A DNA stretch of 22,739 bases from a virus, in IMG/VR virus record IMGVR_UViG_3300042445_000511, positions 1 to 22,739 of that record; one strand, written 5' to 3'. The translations under genes were made by a program, and so were the position numbers. Positions 11,669 to 18,674 of the stretch are shown piece after piece. Each line of letters begins with the position of its first letter. Position 1 is the stretch's first letter. Below the pieces are notes generated by a model. That model searched no databases and was not told where the DNA came from. It saw only the letters and a list, made by a program, of their open reading frames with translations.

Positions 11669-11884
11669 TTAAATATCGGTTACGTTAATGTCAGTTATCT
11701 CAATCATTGTTTCTTCGACTATATTACGAGCTGTGTAATAAGCGGTACTTTCTGCGTCCGTCTTTGACATCTTTTGGTTGTGGTTTAGTTGGCGCATGAT
11801 TTCCTTGTAGCCTTCAATAAGTGCTTCAATTTTATCGTTTTTCTGCTCGATGATTACTTGCTGTTTAAATTCGTATGCTGTCAT
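11669..11884 (-). CDS. Helical hypothetical protein (71 aa)
   Basis: I do not recognise this protein. It begins MTAYEFKQQVIIEQKNDKIE and ends EITDINVTDI. It is predicted to be one long helix pair rich in Glu, Lys and Gln, possibly coiled-coil. The spacing to its neighbours (3 nt after the small membrane protein, 1 nt before the zinc-knuckle gene) marks it as a member of the early operon. Confidence 0.5.
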   Translation of the reverse strand: MTAYEFKQQVIIEQKNDKIEALIEGYKEIMRQLNHNQKMSKTDAESTAYYTARNIVEETMIEITDINVTDI

Positions 11885-11887
11885 GGT

Positions 11888-12001
11888 TTAAGGTATTAAG
11901 ATGATGATTAATAAAATGATTACGATGCCGACGAAAAGACCGCCTAATGCGTTACGCTCGTCTGCGTTGCGTGGTGTGAAATAGTTAACTAGTTTTTTCA
12001 T
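11888..12001 (-). CDS. Single-pass small membrane protein (37 aa)
   Basis: This short gene runs from ATG 12001 to TAA 11890-11888. A basic and polar N-terminus (MKKLVNYFTPRNADERNALG) precedes one very hydrophobic helix (GLFVGIVIILLIIILIP), so it should sit in the inner membrane with the N-terminus inside. It lies 3 nt from the next gene. Small single-helix proteins in phage early regions often tune host functions, but nothing specific can be inferred here. The 49 nt upstream contain a GTGCG/CGCAC inverted repeat without a T run. Confidence 0.5.
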   Translation of the reverse strand: MKKLVNYFTPRNADERNALGGLFVGIVIILLIIILIP

Positions 12002-12050
12002 GTTGTTAAGTTTAAAATGTGCGTTACGGATGCGCACCCCCCGTTTTGTT

Positions 12051-12239
12051 TTAGTTATTCTCGTCTAAGTATTGTTCGTATTTAGCAAGTAATTCTGTTA
12101 ATTCGTTAACTTGCTTTTCCGTAAATGGCATATTTAAAGTTTCGATAAATTCTTTAGCGTTGCTTTTTCTAAATACAGATAGAACTGCGTTAACTACTTG
12201 TTGTGAATTTGGCTTGTTTTGTTTTTTTGTTGCTTTCAT
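12051..12239 (-). CDS. Small hypothetical protein, first gene of the early unit (62 aa)
   Basis: It begins MKATKKQNKPNSQQVVNAVL with a basic disordered start, then two or three helices (VFRKSNAKEFIETLNMPFTEKQVNELTELLAKYEQYLDENN). The second half has the regular leucine spacing of a small helical bundle. It is the first gene after the long non-coding region and so may be among the first made on infection. That would suit a host-takeover or regulatory protein, but this is inferred from position only. Confidence 0.55.
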   Translation of the reverse strand: MKATKKQNKPNSQQVVNAVLSVFRKSNAKEFIETLNMPFTEKQVNELTELLAKYEQYLDENN

Positions 12240-12480
12240 CGTGTTTTGTTTTTTGTTTTGTGCCTTATTGACATTTGTAAAATTAGTATATTAAAATTAC
12301 TACACAATACATTTAAACACTTTTTTAACAAAATAAATAAAAGTTTATTTTAAAAGTCAATGTTTACAAGGGTTTCAGAACGAAAAAAAACTTTGCGGAA
12401 TTTGCATTTTGTCAAGTTTATTGCTTAAAAAACGTGACATTTGTCACAAAATTAGGCTAAATGTGTGACGGAAATGTAAC
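12240..12480 (-). promoter_or_regulatory. AT-rich non-coding leader, probable early promoter region
   Basis: This stretch has no gene on either strand. On the minus strand TTGACT at 12360-12355 is followed by an AT-rich run ending TTATTTTG at 12336-12329, one base off TAnnTTTG at about the right spacing. A second -7-like TAATTTTG lies at 12454-12447. The rest is A/T-rich with long A and T runs. It should drive the early genes from 12239 leftward. AT-richness next to repeats is also what a replication origin would look like. Confidence 0.45.
12434..12447. promoter_or_regulatory. 14-bp palindrome, possible operator
   Basis: GTGACATTTGTCAC is a perfect inverted repeat of 6 bp with a 2-bp centre. 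It shares its end base with the TAATTTTG element (12447-12454), so a bound protein would sit over the transcription start. Further GTGAC/GTAAC half-sites lie at 12465-12469 and 12476-12480. The binder is unknown. Confidence 0.45.
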
Positions 12481-12539
12481 ACTTGGGGGTAACTTGGGGG
12501 GTAACTTGGGGGGTGACTTGGGGGGAGACTTGGGGGGTA
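12481..12539. repeat. Five tandem copies of a G-rich 12-mer
   Basis: Five units, ACTTGGGGG(G) plus a two-base tail (TA, TA, TG, AG, TA), start at 12481, 12492, 12504, 12516 and 12528. The first is 11 nt, the rest 12. The plus strand has five runs of five or six G and so could form a G-quadruplex. The units sit in the gap between the late terminator and the early promoter region. An iteron-like origin or regulator array is possible. Confidence 0.9.
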
Positions 12540-12556
12540 TAGCCTTAAAATTTGGT

Positions 12557-12591
12557 AAAAAAAACAGGGTAACCCCTTAAGATTACCCCGT
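12557..12591 (-). terminator. Intrinsic terminator of the late unit
   Basis: On the minus strand a 9-bp stem (ACGGGGTAA with TTACCCTGT, one G-U pair; 12591-12583 and 12572-12564) with a 10-nt loop is followed by a run of T residues. It lies 39 nt after the exonuclease stop and closes the virion/lysis transcript. Confidence 0.8.
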
Positions 12592-12629
12592 CTAAACCTA
12601 ACATGAAAAAAAGAAGTGGTACGAAGATA

Positions 12630-13403
12630 CTAAATATTGTTTATCATTTTGTACTTGAGCCAATCCATGTAAACTTTATTATTTACTGAGTAAGCCGACC
12701 GACATCCCGCCTTGCAACCTAACGAGTGCATAATCGTACCTGCCGCAGTTGTGTAAGTCTTGCGAAGTTTAACGTCTTCCGTTCCGCAATTAGGACAATT
12801 CCAACGGTCGCCACCTCTCAATGTAGCGTAGTTGACTTTGTGTTTTGAATACGGGCGTAACTTGTCGTAAACCTTTTCTAAAATTACGACATCATTTTTG
12901 CAATACTCCACCATGTGATTAAGTGCCGTTTGGCTTTTGTCGAATAGTATGTCTTTCCAAGTTTGGAAACCTCCAGTGTCCGACTTTGCACCTACCCCTA
13001 AGAACTTACTTATATAATCTAGTTTATTAGAATTAAAATAGAACCCACTTTTAGCGTATTTAAGCGTGTCAATTGTACGGTAAGTAGGAAACATATCAAT
13101 GTCATGAAAGATGCAGCGTGTACGTAGCCATTTAATGTCGAACCTATCCCCATTGTGTCCGATTATTTCGTCAGCTGAATTTAATACCTTAATAAATTTC
13201 TTTAGTAGGTTCTTGTCGTCTTGGTTTTTATCCCAAGTCAAAGAGTGTACTTCGTCTTCACCTTCCCACTTCCAACACACGCAGATAATTGCTCTTTCAT
13301 GAATTATATTGTCAGGTGATATGTTTAGATTATAACCAATCCTCCAACTAGTAACTATATTTGGCGAAGTCTCAATGTCGAAAAACAATCTTTTGCGGGT
13401 CAT
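12630..13403 (-). CDS. DnaQ-like 3'-5' exonuclease with C-terminal zinc finger
   Basis: This is an RNase H-fold 3'-5' exonuclease, related to the proofreading domain of family B polymerases. Motifs are Exo I FFDIETSP with D9 and E11, Exo II IGHNGDRFDIKWL (81-93) with D86/D89, and Exo III YCKNDVVILEKVY (167-179) with the Y-x3-D acid D171. A zinc site CPNC...C-x3-C (C203, C206, C230, C234) follows, which may hold DNA. There is no polymerase domain, so it is a free-standing nuclease of 257 residues. It is coupled to the endolysin gene (ATGA) and ends the late transcript, an unusual place for a DNA-metabolism gene. Host DNA degradation or genome processing are possible roles. Confidence 0.82.
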   Translation of the reverse strand: MTRKRLFFDIETSPNIVTSWRIGYNLNISPDNIIHERAIICVCWKWEGEDEVHSLTWDKNQDDKNLLKKFIKVLNSADEIIGHNGDRFDIKWLRTRCIFHDIDMFPTYRTIDTLKYAKSGFYFNSNKLDYISKFLGVGAKSDTGGFQTWKDILFDKSQTALNHMVEYCKNDVVILEKVYDKLRPYSKHKVNYATLRGGDRWNCPNCGTEDVKLRKTYTTAAGTIMHSLGCKAGCRSAYSVNNKVYMDWLKYKMINNI

Positions 13404-13963
13404 GGTCTGAATGTTTTAGTATAGTCTTCCAATCTATTTAACCAACCCTTGCGAAATTTAGCGTTTTTGCTACCGGGCTTACTAATGGCAATAAAGAAAG
13501 CGTGTCTAAGTCGGATTAACTCGTCGAATAAAATTTGGTCGTCTAACTCATTTGCAGCTGCTAAAGTTTTCATTCCGATATCTCCATCCACTACGACATG
13601 TTTACCTAAATTATTGAGTGCTTGTTGAAGTGTTATAATTGCTCGGTGTTGACCTGAGCCCCAAGCCATACCCGTTACAATAACACCAATGGAAAAGCAC
13701 TTAAACTCGTCGGCTCGACATTTGTCCCAATAGCCTTTGCGGAAGACCTTAAACCAATCTTCATTACTCATGTTTAAGAATCGAACATTGTTTGAGTGTC
13801 CGAACTCACCTACCCAAGACGAGTAACATATCCCCATGTTTGTGTGGTATCGTTTTCCGTCTTTTAGCACGGGGCAATACATAGCTGAACAAGAGTCCGA
13901 AGGGTCGCCACTTAAGCCGCCTTCCCACTTTTTAATAAATTTTACGTACGTTTCTAAGTTCAT
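13400..13963 (-). CDS. Endolysin, GH108-type with peptidoglycan-binding end
   Basis: This is a probable glycoside hydrolase of family 108 that cuts host peptidoglycan at lysis. The N-terminal motif FIKKWEGGLSGDPSDS (9-24) carries the E-G-G and D-P-x-D of that family, with E14 as likely catalytic acid. HTNMGICYSSWVGEF corresponds to the usual T-x-x-G-I region. The second half (ALNNLGKHVVVDGDIGMKTL, then RHAFFIAI) matches the small PG_binding_3 domain. From ATG 13963 the protein has 187 residues, normal for the family. A GTG at 13987 would overlap the spanin gene and is less likely. There is no signal peptide, so release depends on the holin. Confidence 0.82.
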   Translation of the reverse strand: MNLETYVKFIKKWEGGLSGDPSDSCSAMYCPVLKDGKRYHTNMGICYSSWVGEFGHSNNVRFLNMSNEDWFKVFRKGYWDKCRADEFKCFSIGVIVTGMAWGSGQHRAIITLQQALNNLGKHVVVDGDIGMKTLAAANELDDQILFDELIRLRHAFFIAISKPGSKNAKFRKGWLNRLEDYTKTFRP

Positions 13964-13976
13964 AAGGTTTTTTTGA

Positions 13977-14438
13977 CTAAAGTACACGTTTTTTTAACAT
14001 CACAAAGACAAAAAACACAGTAAGCAGAAACCCTAAAATAACGAATAGCTGTTTAAATTGTTTCACGGGCTTGTTGCGTTGCACTACCCGTTCACGTTTA
14101 AGGTCGTTTTTAGCCGTTTTAAGCGCACTTTGTAGGCTGTCCTTATACATTAATCGAATTACACGTAAAGAATCGTTAAAACGCTTGTATTCGAATCTCG
14201 TTTCGTAGCGTGTTTTTGGATAGTAGGAAGTATTGTAATATATAATAGTGTCTTTTGACGTTACTACCTTCACCCAGTACGTAGTGTCATGTTTCCAAAC
14301 TAGGAAACTATCTACTTTTGTTACCCGGATGGTGTCGCTGATCGTGTCGCACCTATAACCTTTTTTAATTGCTTTGTTTAGGTGGTAATTAACCGAGCAG
14401 GATGTTAAACATAGGGCAAACATTATACGTAAAAGCAT
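13977..14438 (-). CDS. Probable unimolecular spanin (lipoprotein with C-terminal membrane helix)
   Basis: This is an envelope-spanning protein of 153 residues. The N-terminus (MLLRIMFALCLTSCSVNYHL) is a short lipoprotein signal with lipobox LTSC, so C14 would be lipidated and placed in the outer membrane. The last 25 residues hold a strong membrane helix (QLFVILGFLLTVFFVFVMLK) with a basic cytoplasmic end. Between them lies a periplasmic stretch of beta-prone and charged residues (VTSKDTIIYYNTSYYPKTRY ... SLQSALKTAKNDLKRERVVQ). A lipobox at one end and a transmembrane helix at the other is the layout of unimolecular spanins (T1 gp11), which fuse the membranes at lysis. Position between the holin-like gene and the endolysin fits. 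Confidence 0.72.
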   Translation of the reverse strand: MLLRIMFALCLTSCSVNYHLNKAIKKGYRCDTISDTIRVTKVDSFLVWKHDTTYWVKVVTSKDTIIYYNTSYYPKTRYETRFEYKRFNDSLRVIRLMYKDSLQSALKTAKNDLKRERVVQRNKPVKQFKQLFVILGFLLTVFFVFVMLKKRVL

Positions 14439-14484
14439 ATATAAGTGTTTTAATTGTGTAAATTATACGGAAAAACATATATAA
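14422..14484. repeat. Imperfect direct repeat of the spanin start region
   Basis: A 23-nt segment at 14422-14444, covering the spanin start codon, recurs at 14462-14484 with two differences. The upstream copy also contains an ATG, opening a short out-of-frame reading of 29 codons across the true start. Confidence 0.8.
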
Positions 14485-14499
14485 AGTCGGATTAAACCG

Positions 14500-14913
14500 T
14501 CAGAAACTATCCTTTATTTTCTTTGCGTTGGATATAAACCTCTTAAAACGGGCAATAAAACCTTTGTCATCTCCGTATTTAACTCTGATTTTTTCGTCAA
14601 TGCTGACTACTTCAATACTGGCAAGGAACAACCCGACCAATTTAGTAAGTGTATAGTCAACTGAAAACACCGTCTTAACCATGTCGTTAACCATTGCGTA
14701 GTCGATGAGGAAGAAAAGAATAACCGCACTTTGGTAGGTAATCATTTTACCTACTAAGCCTTGTCTAAGTCTTCGGCTGCTAAACTTTTCAGTCGTTAAT
14801 CGAATAGCTACAATAGTATCTACAAAAATTGCAAGTCCAATGACTAATAAAATAACTTGGATAGGTGCAAAAAACGAATAGATAGCAACGAGTGCCGTGA
14901 TTATATATTTCAC
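14500..14913 (-). CDS. Holin-like membrane protein
   Basis: This is a predicted membrane protein just ahead of the spanin and endolysin, the position of a holin that opens the inner membrane to time lysis. Starting from GTG 14913 (137 residues, VKYIITALVAIYSFFAPIQV), hydrophobic segments cover about residues 3-16, 17-33, about 57-73 and about 88-101, with a basic end (ARFKRFISNAKKIKDSF). It resembles the Bacteroidota phage holin group that has a first pair of helices around an 'F-x-P-I' turn. I chose GTG because it makes a GTGA overlap with the upstream stop. A TTG start at 14970 would add 19 residues and overlap 61 nt. Confidence 0.65.
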   Translation of the reverse strand: MKYIITALVAIYSFFAPIQVILLVIGLAIFVDTIVAIRLTTEKFSSRRLRQGLVGKMITYQSAVILFFLIDYAMVNDMVKTVFSVDYTLTKLVGLFLASIEVVSIDEKIRVKYGDDKGFIARFKRFISNAKKIKDSF

Positions 14914-15137
14914 ACTTCGTATTTTGAAAGTTCGGTTAAAGTCCAAAGTTCGACCTCTTCGTCGTTCCAATCAGTTACATAAGTAAAGCCGTCTAACGTA
15001 ATACCGAAGTTAGCCGTTTCCGTAGTTAAAAGAACGTCAACGCTACAAGTCCGTTTTGCTATTGTGTCGTGAATAACAAGAACCTCGATTCTTGGATTAA
15101 CTATTTCGACGTTGAATTGTGGGAATTTGTAAGTCAT
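14910..15137 (-). CDS. Small phage protein of the tail/lysis junction (75 aa)
   Basis: It begins MTYKFPQFNVEIVNPRIEVL and is predicted to be all beta (VIHDTIAKRTCSVDVLLTTETANFGITLDGFTYVTDW). This 'F-P-x-F-x-V-E-I-x-x-P' start recurs between the last tail gene and the holin in Bacteroidota phages I have seen, but the role is unknown. It lies 4 nt after the lectin-tail gene and is coupled to the holin-like gene by GTGA. A small structural or chaperone role in the tail is possible. Confidence 0.5.
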   Translation of the reverse strand: MTYKFPQFNVEIVNPRIEVLVIHDTIAKRTCSVDVLLTTETANFGITLDGFTYVTDWNDEEVELWTLTELSKYEV

Positions 15138-15141
15138 AATT

Positions 15142-16683
15142 TTATGATAAAGTTGTGCCAGTTACTGTGAATGTTCTGCATGCTATCCAACGAGCATCTG
15201 CGCCCGTTTTACCGCCTAAATTTATCCAACTACCTACATGTACATAGGCTAAAGTTGTCGACGCTGTGTATGTTGTTGAAGTCCAAATTTGAGCGTTTGG
15301 AAAGCTAAAAGGAGAATAGCTTATCCCAAAGGAAAGTGAGTAATTAAAAATGTTTTCTATTTCTTTTTTGTTAGGTAGTCTCCACCCACTTGTAAACCCC
15401 GTAATAGACAAAGCAAGTGCGGCATCAATGGCAGCGTTCCACGTTATATTAGTAGCACTAACGGTTCGATAATAGCCTAGCACATTTGAGCCGTTATAAG
15501 TACTCCAATCAATGACTATGTTTTTCGTGTATGTTTGACCGCCTAACTCGTCCGTAAATCTATTAGTATTTCCGAAAGGATTATTTGACGCAAGTACCGT
15601 GAACGAAGTGGCACGTCCCGCCTCAATGTCGCCATCGTCTCCAGTGCGGTAAGAGGTCGTTTGTCCCGTCTTCATTAAGGTAGCACCAACGGGTGTAAAT
15701 GAAGCCGTGTTAACCGTTATCGTAACGTGGTTTGAGTTGCCTTGGTAAACTACGGACTGCGGTGTAATGTCGCCACCGCTTTGGTTATGAAGTCGTATGT
15801 TTAACGGGTCGGTTGCGTGAATTGAAAACGGGTTAACTTGGTTAACGGTTATGTCGTTATCGGCTACAATGTAGTTTTCAGTAACTCCACTCGGTACGGC
15901 TTCAACGTGGATAGTGCCGTTGCTCTCTTTTCTTAAATGTATAGTTGCGTCAGGTGCAGTAATTATTTCGTTGTCGCCGCTTGGGATAGTTCCGCTAAAT
16001 AATAAAGTAGGTACGGAGTTATAAACATCGTAGGTTGCGTCGGCGCATGGTGGTATAGTTACCGTTATGTCTTGGTCTGTAACACTCGGGTACATTTCGT
16101 CACTAAGTACATTTCCGTCTTCATCGTAAACTACTAAACGAACGTCAGGAAGAACAAGTAAACCCCCACTTGGTGCAACGTCTTGGTAACTTCCGTCCGA
16201 GTTTTCAACGTTACCCGGTTCACATTCTACTTCAACGGGTTCAATTGGATTCATTGGAATTTCACACGCTCCGTAAGTTGAGACCTCAAACGTAATACTC
16301 ATCACCCACCCCGCTACATAATCGGAGTCAAAATTGTTTACGGGTGTCATGGTCGAAGTACCTACAACGTCAAGTTGAGCGTCCATGTCGTTAATGTAAT
16401 AGACGTACATATCCTTTAAGATAAGTTGGCAGTCGCTTACAATAGTGTTTAGGTTTGCTCGGTCTTTTTGTATAATGTCAACACAATAAACGTTAATAGA
16501 AAATTGGTTCGTGTTTAGGTCTTCCAAGTCGCTAACGGGTTCGACAAAAACAACGGGATATTTTTCGTCTTTGGTGCTAAAGTTCGGCATCTGCTCCCGA
16601 AATTCACCCCCGTACTTCTTTATTTGCAAGTGAGCATTGCAAAATTGCTCAATCTTACTAAGTAGTGTAATATAACTCGTCAT
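15142..16683 (-). CDS. Tail protein with C-terminal DUF1566/Lcl (C-type-lectin-like) domain, probable receptor binding
   Basis: This is a composite protein of 513 residues. The first 145 (MTSYITLLSKIEQFCNAHLQ ... VAGWVMSITFEV) form a domain found in tail-completion or tail-terminator-type proteins next to tape measures in Bacteroidota phages. A proline- and acid-rich linker (MNPIEPVEVECEPG) leads to beta-rich repeats (about 165-330). The last 160 residues carry the DUF1566/Lcl pattern: GWRLPNKKEIENIFNY, then QIWTSTTYT, then ARWIACRTF, a C-type lectin-like fold. Such domains bind host surface targets and are common variable parts of adhesins. It is coupled to the tape measure gene (ATGA). No reverse transcriptase or second copy of its 3' end is present in the window. 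Confidence 0.65.
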   Translation of the reverse strand: MTSYITLLSKIEQFCNAHLQIKKYGGEFREQMPNFSTKDEKYPVVFVEPVSDLEDLNTNQFSINVYCVDIIQKDRANLNTIVSDCQLILKDMYVYYINDMDAQLDVVGTSTMTPVNNFDSDYVAGWVMSITFEVSTYGACEIPMNPIEPVEVECEPGNVENSDGSYQDVAPSGGLLVLPDVRLVVYDEDGNVLSDEMYPSVTDQDITVTIPPCADATYDVYNSVPTLLFSGTIPSGDNEIITAPDATIHLRKESNGTIHVEAVPSGVTENYIVADNDITVNQVNPFSIHATDPLNIRLHNQSGGDITPQSVVYQGNSNHVTITVNTASFTPVGATLMKTGQTTSYRTGDDGDIEAGRATSFTVLASNNPFGNTNRFTDELGGQTYTKNIVIDWSTYNGSNVLGYYRTVSATNITWNAAIDAALALSITGFTSGWRLPNKKEIENIFNYSLSFGISYSPFSFPNAQIWTSTTYTASTTLAYVHVGSWINLGGKTGADARWIACRTFTVTGTTLS

Positions 16684-18674
16684 AGTGTAGCGTTTTCTTG
16701 CATTTTCTTAACCTTGTTTTGGGTGCTTGTCACGTCACTTTCGACTACAATAGCTTTAACCGTAAGTTGGTTATTATTGCTTTGTACGTCTTGCGCTGCA
16801 CTCGTCGTGTTTTGGTTATTACCTTGTCCGAAAAGTGAGAACGAAGGCGCACCACCTCCCGCAGCTTCACCACCACCACCAACGGCAGCACCCGCACCAC
16901 CTCCCGCAGGCGCACCTCCTTTACCTCCGTACTGACTTGACGCAATTTTAGCAATGTTTGCTAGTGAAGTTGTAATAGTAAAAGCCAAGGCAGCAATTGC
17001 ACCGGGGTTTGGCACACCTAAAACAGTCAAAGGTGATACAGAAAGTGAAGCGTTAGCCGCTTTAAACCCGTCGATAATAGCCATACTTAACGACATAGCT
17101 TTTTGAATTTGAAACTGACGCTTTGCCCGTTTTTCTTTGCTTTCTTCGTCTTGTTTTCCGAACCTATTAGAAATACTAAATACCGTTTCTGAAAGGTTGT
17201 TAACTGCATTTGCATAATCTGACGCAATTTGTATTTTTTCCGCTTGTTCTTTTAGACGTTTTTGTCTTGCTTTTTCTGCGGCATCCTCTTCAATAGCAGC
17301 TATTTCTTCTTCCTGACGTTTCTTAAGTTCTGCGCTGTCAAGTCCGTATTGTTCGGCTAAAGTAATTAGGTTAAAGTATTTTTCACGAACTGCGTCCTCT
17401 TCAAGTTGTGCTGCGCTGCGTGTGTTTTGGTCGTATAGTGCGGCAAAATCTTCTTCCTCTTGGGCTTGTAAAAGTTTAGCGTCTTTGATTATTTTGGCAA
17501 GGTCGGCTTGTTTCTTTACTTCAGCGTCAACGTATTTTTGATTAATCTTTTCGGCAGTTGTTATGCTCTCGTCAATATACAACTGGTTTATCTTTGCCCG
17601 TTCTTCCTTATTTAACTTTTCGTTTTTTAGTAGGTCTTCACGTAGTCGGTCGTATTTGTATTTATTGGCAAGTAGTTCCTTTTCTACTCCGTCTTGCATT
17701 ACGCCTAGGGTCAAGTCTTGAATAAGACGTGTAGCTGCTAACCTATCCGCTAAAAATTGTTTTTGTGCGTCCGCTGCCTTTTGACCTTCGGCAATTACTT
17801 CCTGATTTAACTTAACTTCCTCAACTTTTATGTCTCGTGCTTTGGTCTTATTTTCAGCAACGGTATCTTTATATAGTTTTGTTTGGTTCAAGAAATTGTT
17901 GTCCATAAATTTCAGCAACTTTTCTTGGTTTGCTATTTCTTCAGCAAAATATTTATTACGTTCAATCCTAACTGCCAAACTTGATTTACCTTCTGCTTCA
18001 AGTAATGCAATTTTTTCATCCATCTTTCCGATGATTTCTTGACGCTTTTCCTTTTCCTCTTCGAGTGAGGCGGTAGTTTTAGCCATTGACTCTTCAGCTG
18101 CGAAGTTGGTTAAACCTAGCAAGTCCAAAAAGTATTTAATCAAGTCAACCAAAGGTTTAAAAACCGCAGTCAACATTTTGACTATTCCGTCAAACCAACC
18201 TAATTTATTACCTAAGTAAACAAAGGCAGCAACCACCGCACCGATGAGAGTAACAAGTAAAAAGATAGGATTGAGTAAAAGTTGAGCCCCAAGTTTAAGG
18301 AACGCACCACCAACCGAGGCAATAGTAGAACCCAACCCTTTTAAAGATGCAGAAATAGTTTTACTATCTATTTTGCCAAGACTTCCAGCGAACAATTTAG
18401 CACTTGACGCAGCCCCTTCAAAGTCCATGTCCATCAACTGCGACTTCATCAACCCGAAAGCGTTACTCGTTTGCTCGAAGCGTGAACCCGAGGCAAAGAC
18501 CGCAACCTGTTCGTTTGCGTCTTTTAACTTATCCGAAAGTTCACCCGCCTTTTCACCGAGTTCAGCCATTTGTTTGGGGTCGGTTGCGTTGGCAAGTTCC
18601 CCTTTTAAGGCTTTAAGTTCCGAACGGATTTGTGCAATCCCGTTGAGTTTTATATTTATTTCTTGGTCTGCCAT
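16680..18674 (-). CDS. Tail tape measure protein
   Basis: This 664-residue protein sets tail length and helps DNA entry. The N-terminus (about 1-60) is helical and coiled (IAQIRSELKALKGELANATD). A hydrophobic block lies at about 120-185 (FLKLGAQLLLNPIFLLVTLI ... WFDGIVKMLTAVFKPLVDL), followed by a long coiled-coil rich in E, K, Q and A (200-500), a second hydrophobic part (MAIIDGFKAANASLSVSPLT, about 530-550) and a Gly/Ala-rich segment near residue 590 before a short polar end. These are hallmarks of the family. At the usual 1.5 angstrom per residue the tail would be around 100 nm. One-nucleotide overlap with the connector gene. Confidence 0.88.
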   Translation of the reverse strand: MADQEINIKLNGIAQIRSELKALKGELANATDPKQMAELGEKAGELSDKLKDANEQVAVFASGSRFEQTSNAFGLMKSQLMDMDFEGAASSAKLFAGSLGKIDSKTISASLKGLGSTIASVGGAFLKLGAQLLLNPIFLLVTLIGAVVAAFVYLGNKLGWFDGIVKMLTAVFKPLVDLIKYFLDLLGLTNFAAEESMAKTTASLEEEKEKRQEIIGKMDEKIALLEAEGKSSLAVRIERNKYFAEEIANQEKLLKFMDNNFLNQTKLYKDTVAENKTKARDIKVEEVKLNQEVIAEGQKAADAQKQFLADRLAATRLIQDLTLGVMQDGVEKELLANKYKYDRLREDLLKNEKLNKEERAKINQLYIDESITTAEKINQKYVDAEVKKQADLAKIIKDAKLLQAQEEEDFAALYDQNTRSAAQLEEDAVREKYFNLITLAEQYGLDSAELKKRQEEEIAAIEEDAAEKARQKRLKEQAEKIQIASDYANAVNNLSETVFSISNRFGKQDEESKEKRAKRQFQIQKAMSLSMAIIDGFKAANASLSVSPLTVLGVPNPGAIAALAFTITTSLANIAKIASSQYGGKGGAPAGGGAGAAVGGGGEAAGGGAPSFSLFGQGNNQNTTSAAQDVQSNNNQLTVKAIVVESDVTSTQNKVKKMQENATL

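Noticed and set aside
12019-12038. Inverted repeat GTGCG/CGCAC upstream of the 37-residue membrane protein
   Set aside because: The stem is only 5 bp and no T run follows, so a terminator or operator cannot be supported.
12481-12539. CRISPR-like array
   Set aside because: The units are tandem without spacers and only 12 nt long, so it is a simple tandem repeat.
15142-15700. Possible diversity-generating retroelement variable region at the 3' end of the lectin-like tail gene
   Set aside because: No reverse transcriptase gene and no second copy of the 3' end was seen in the window. The fold alone does not make it a DGR target.
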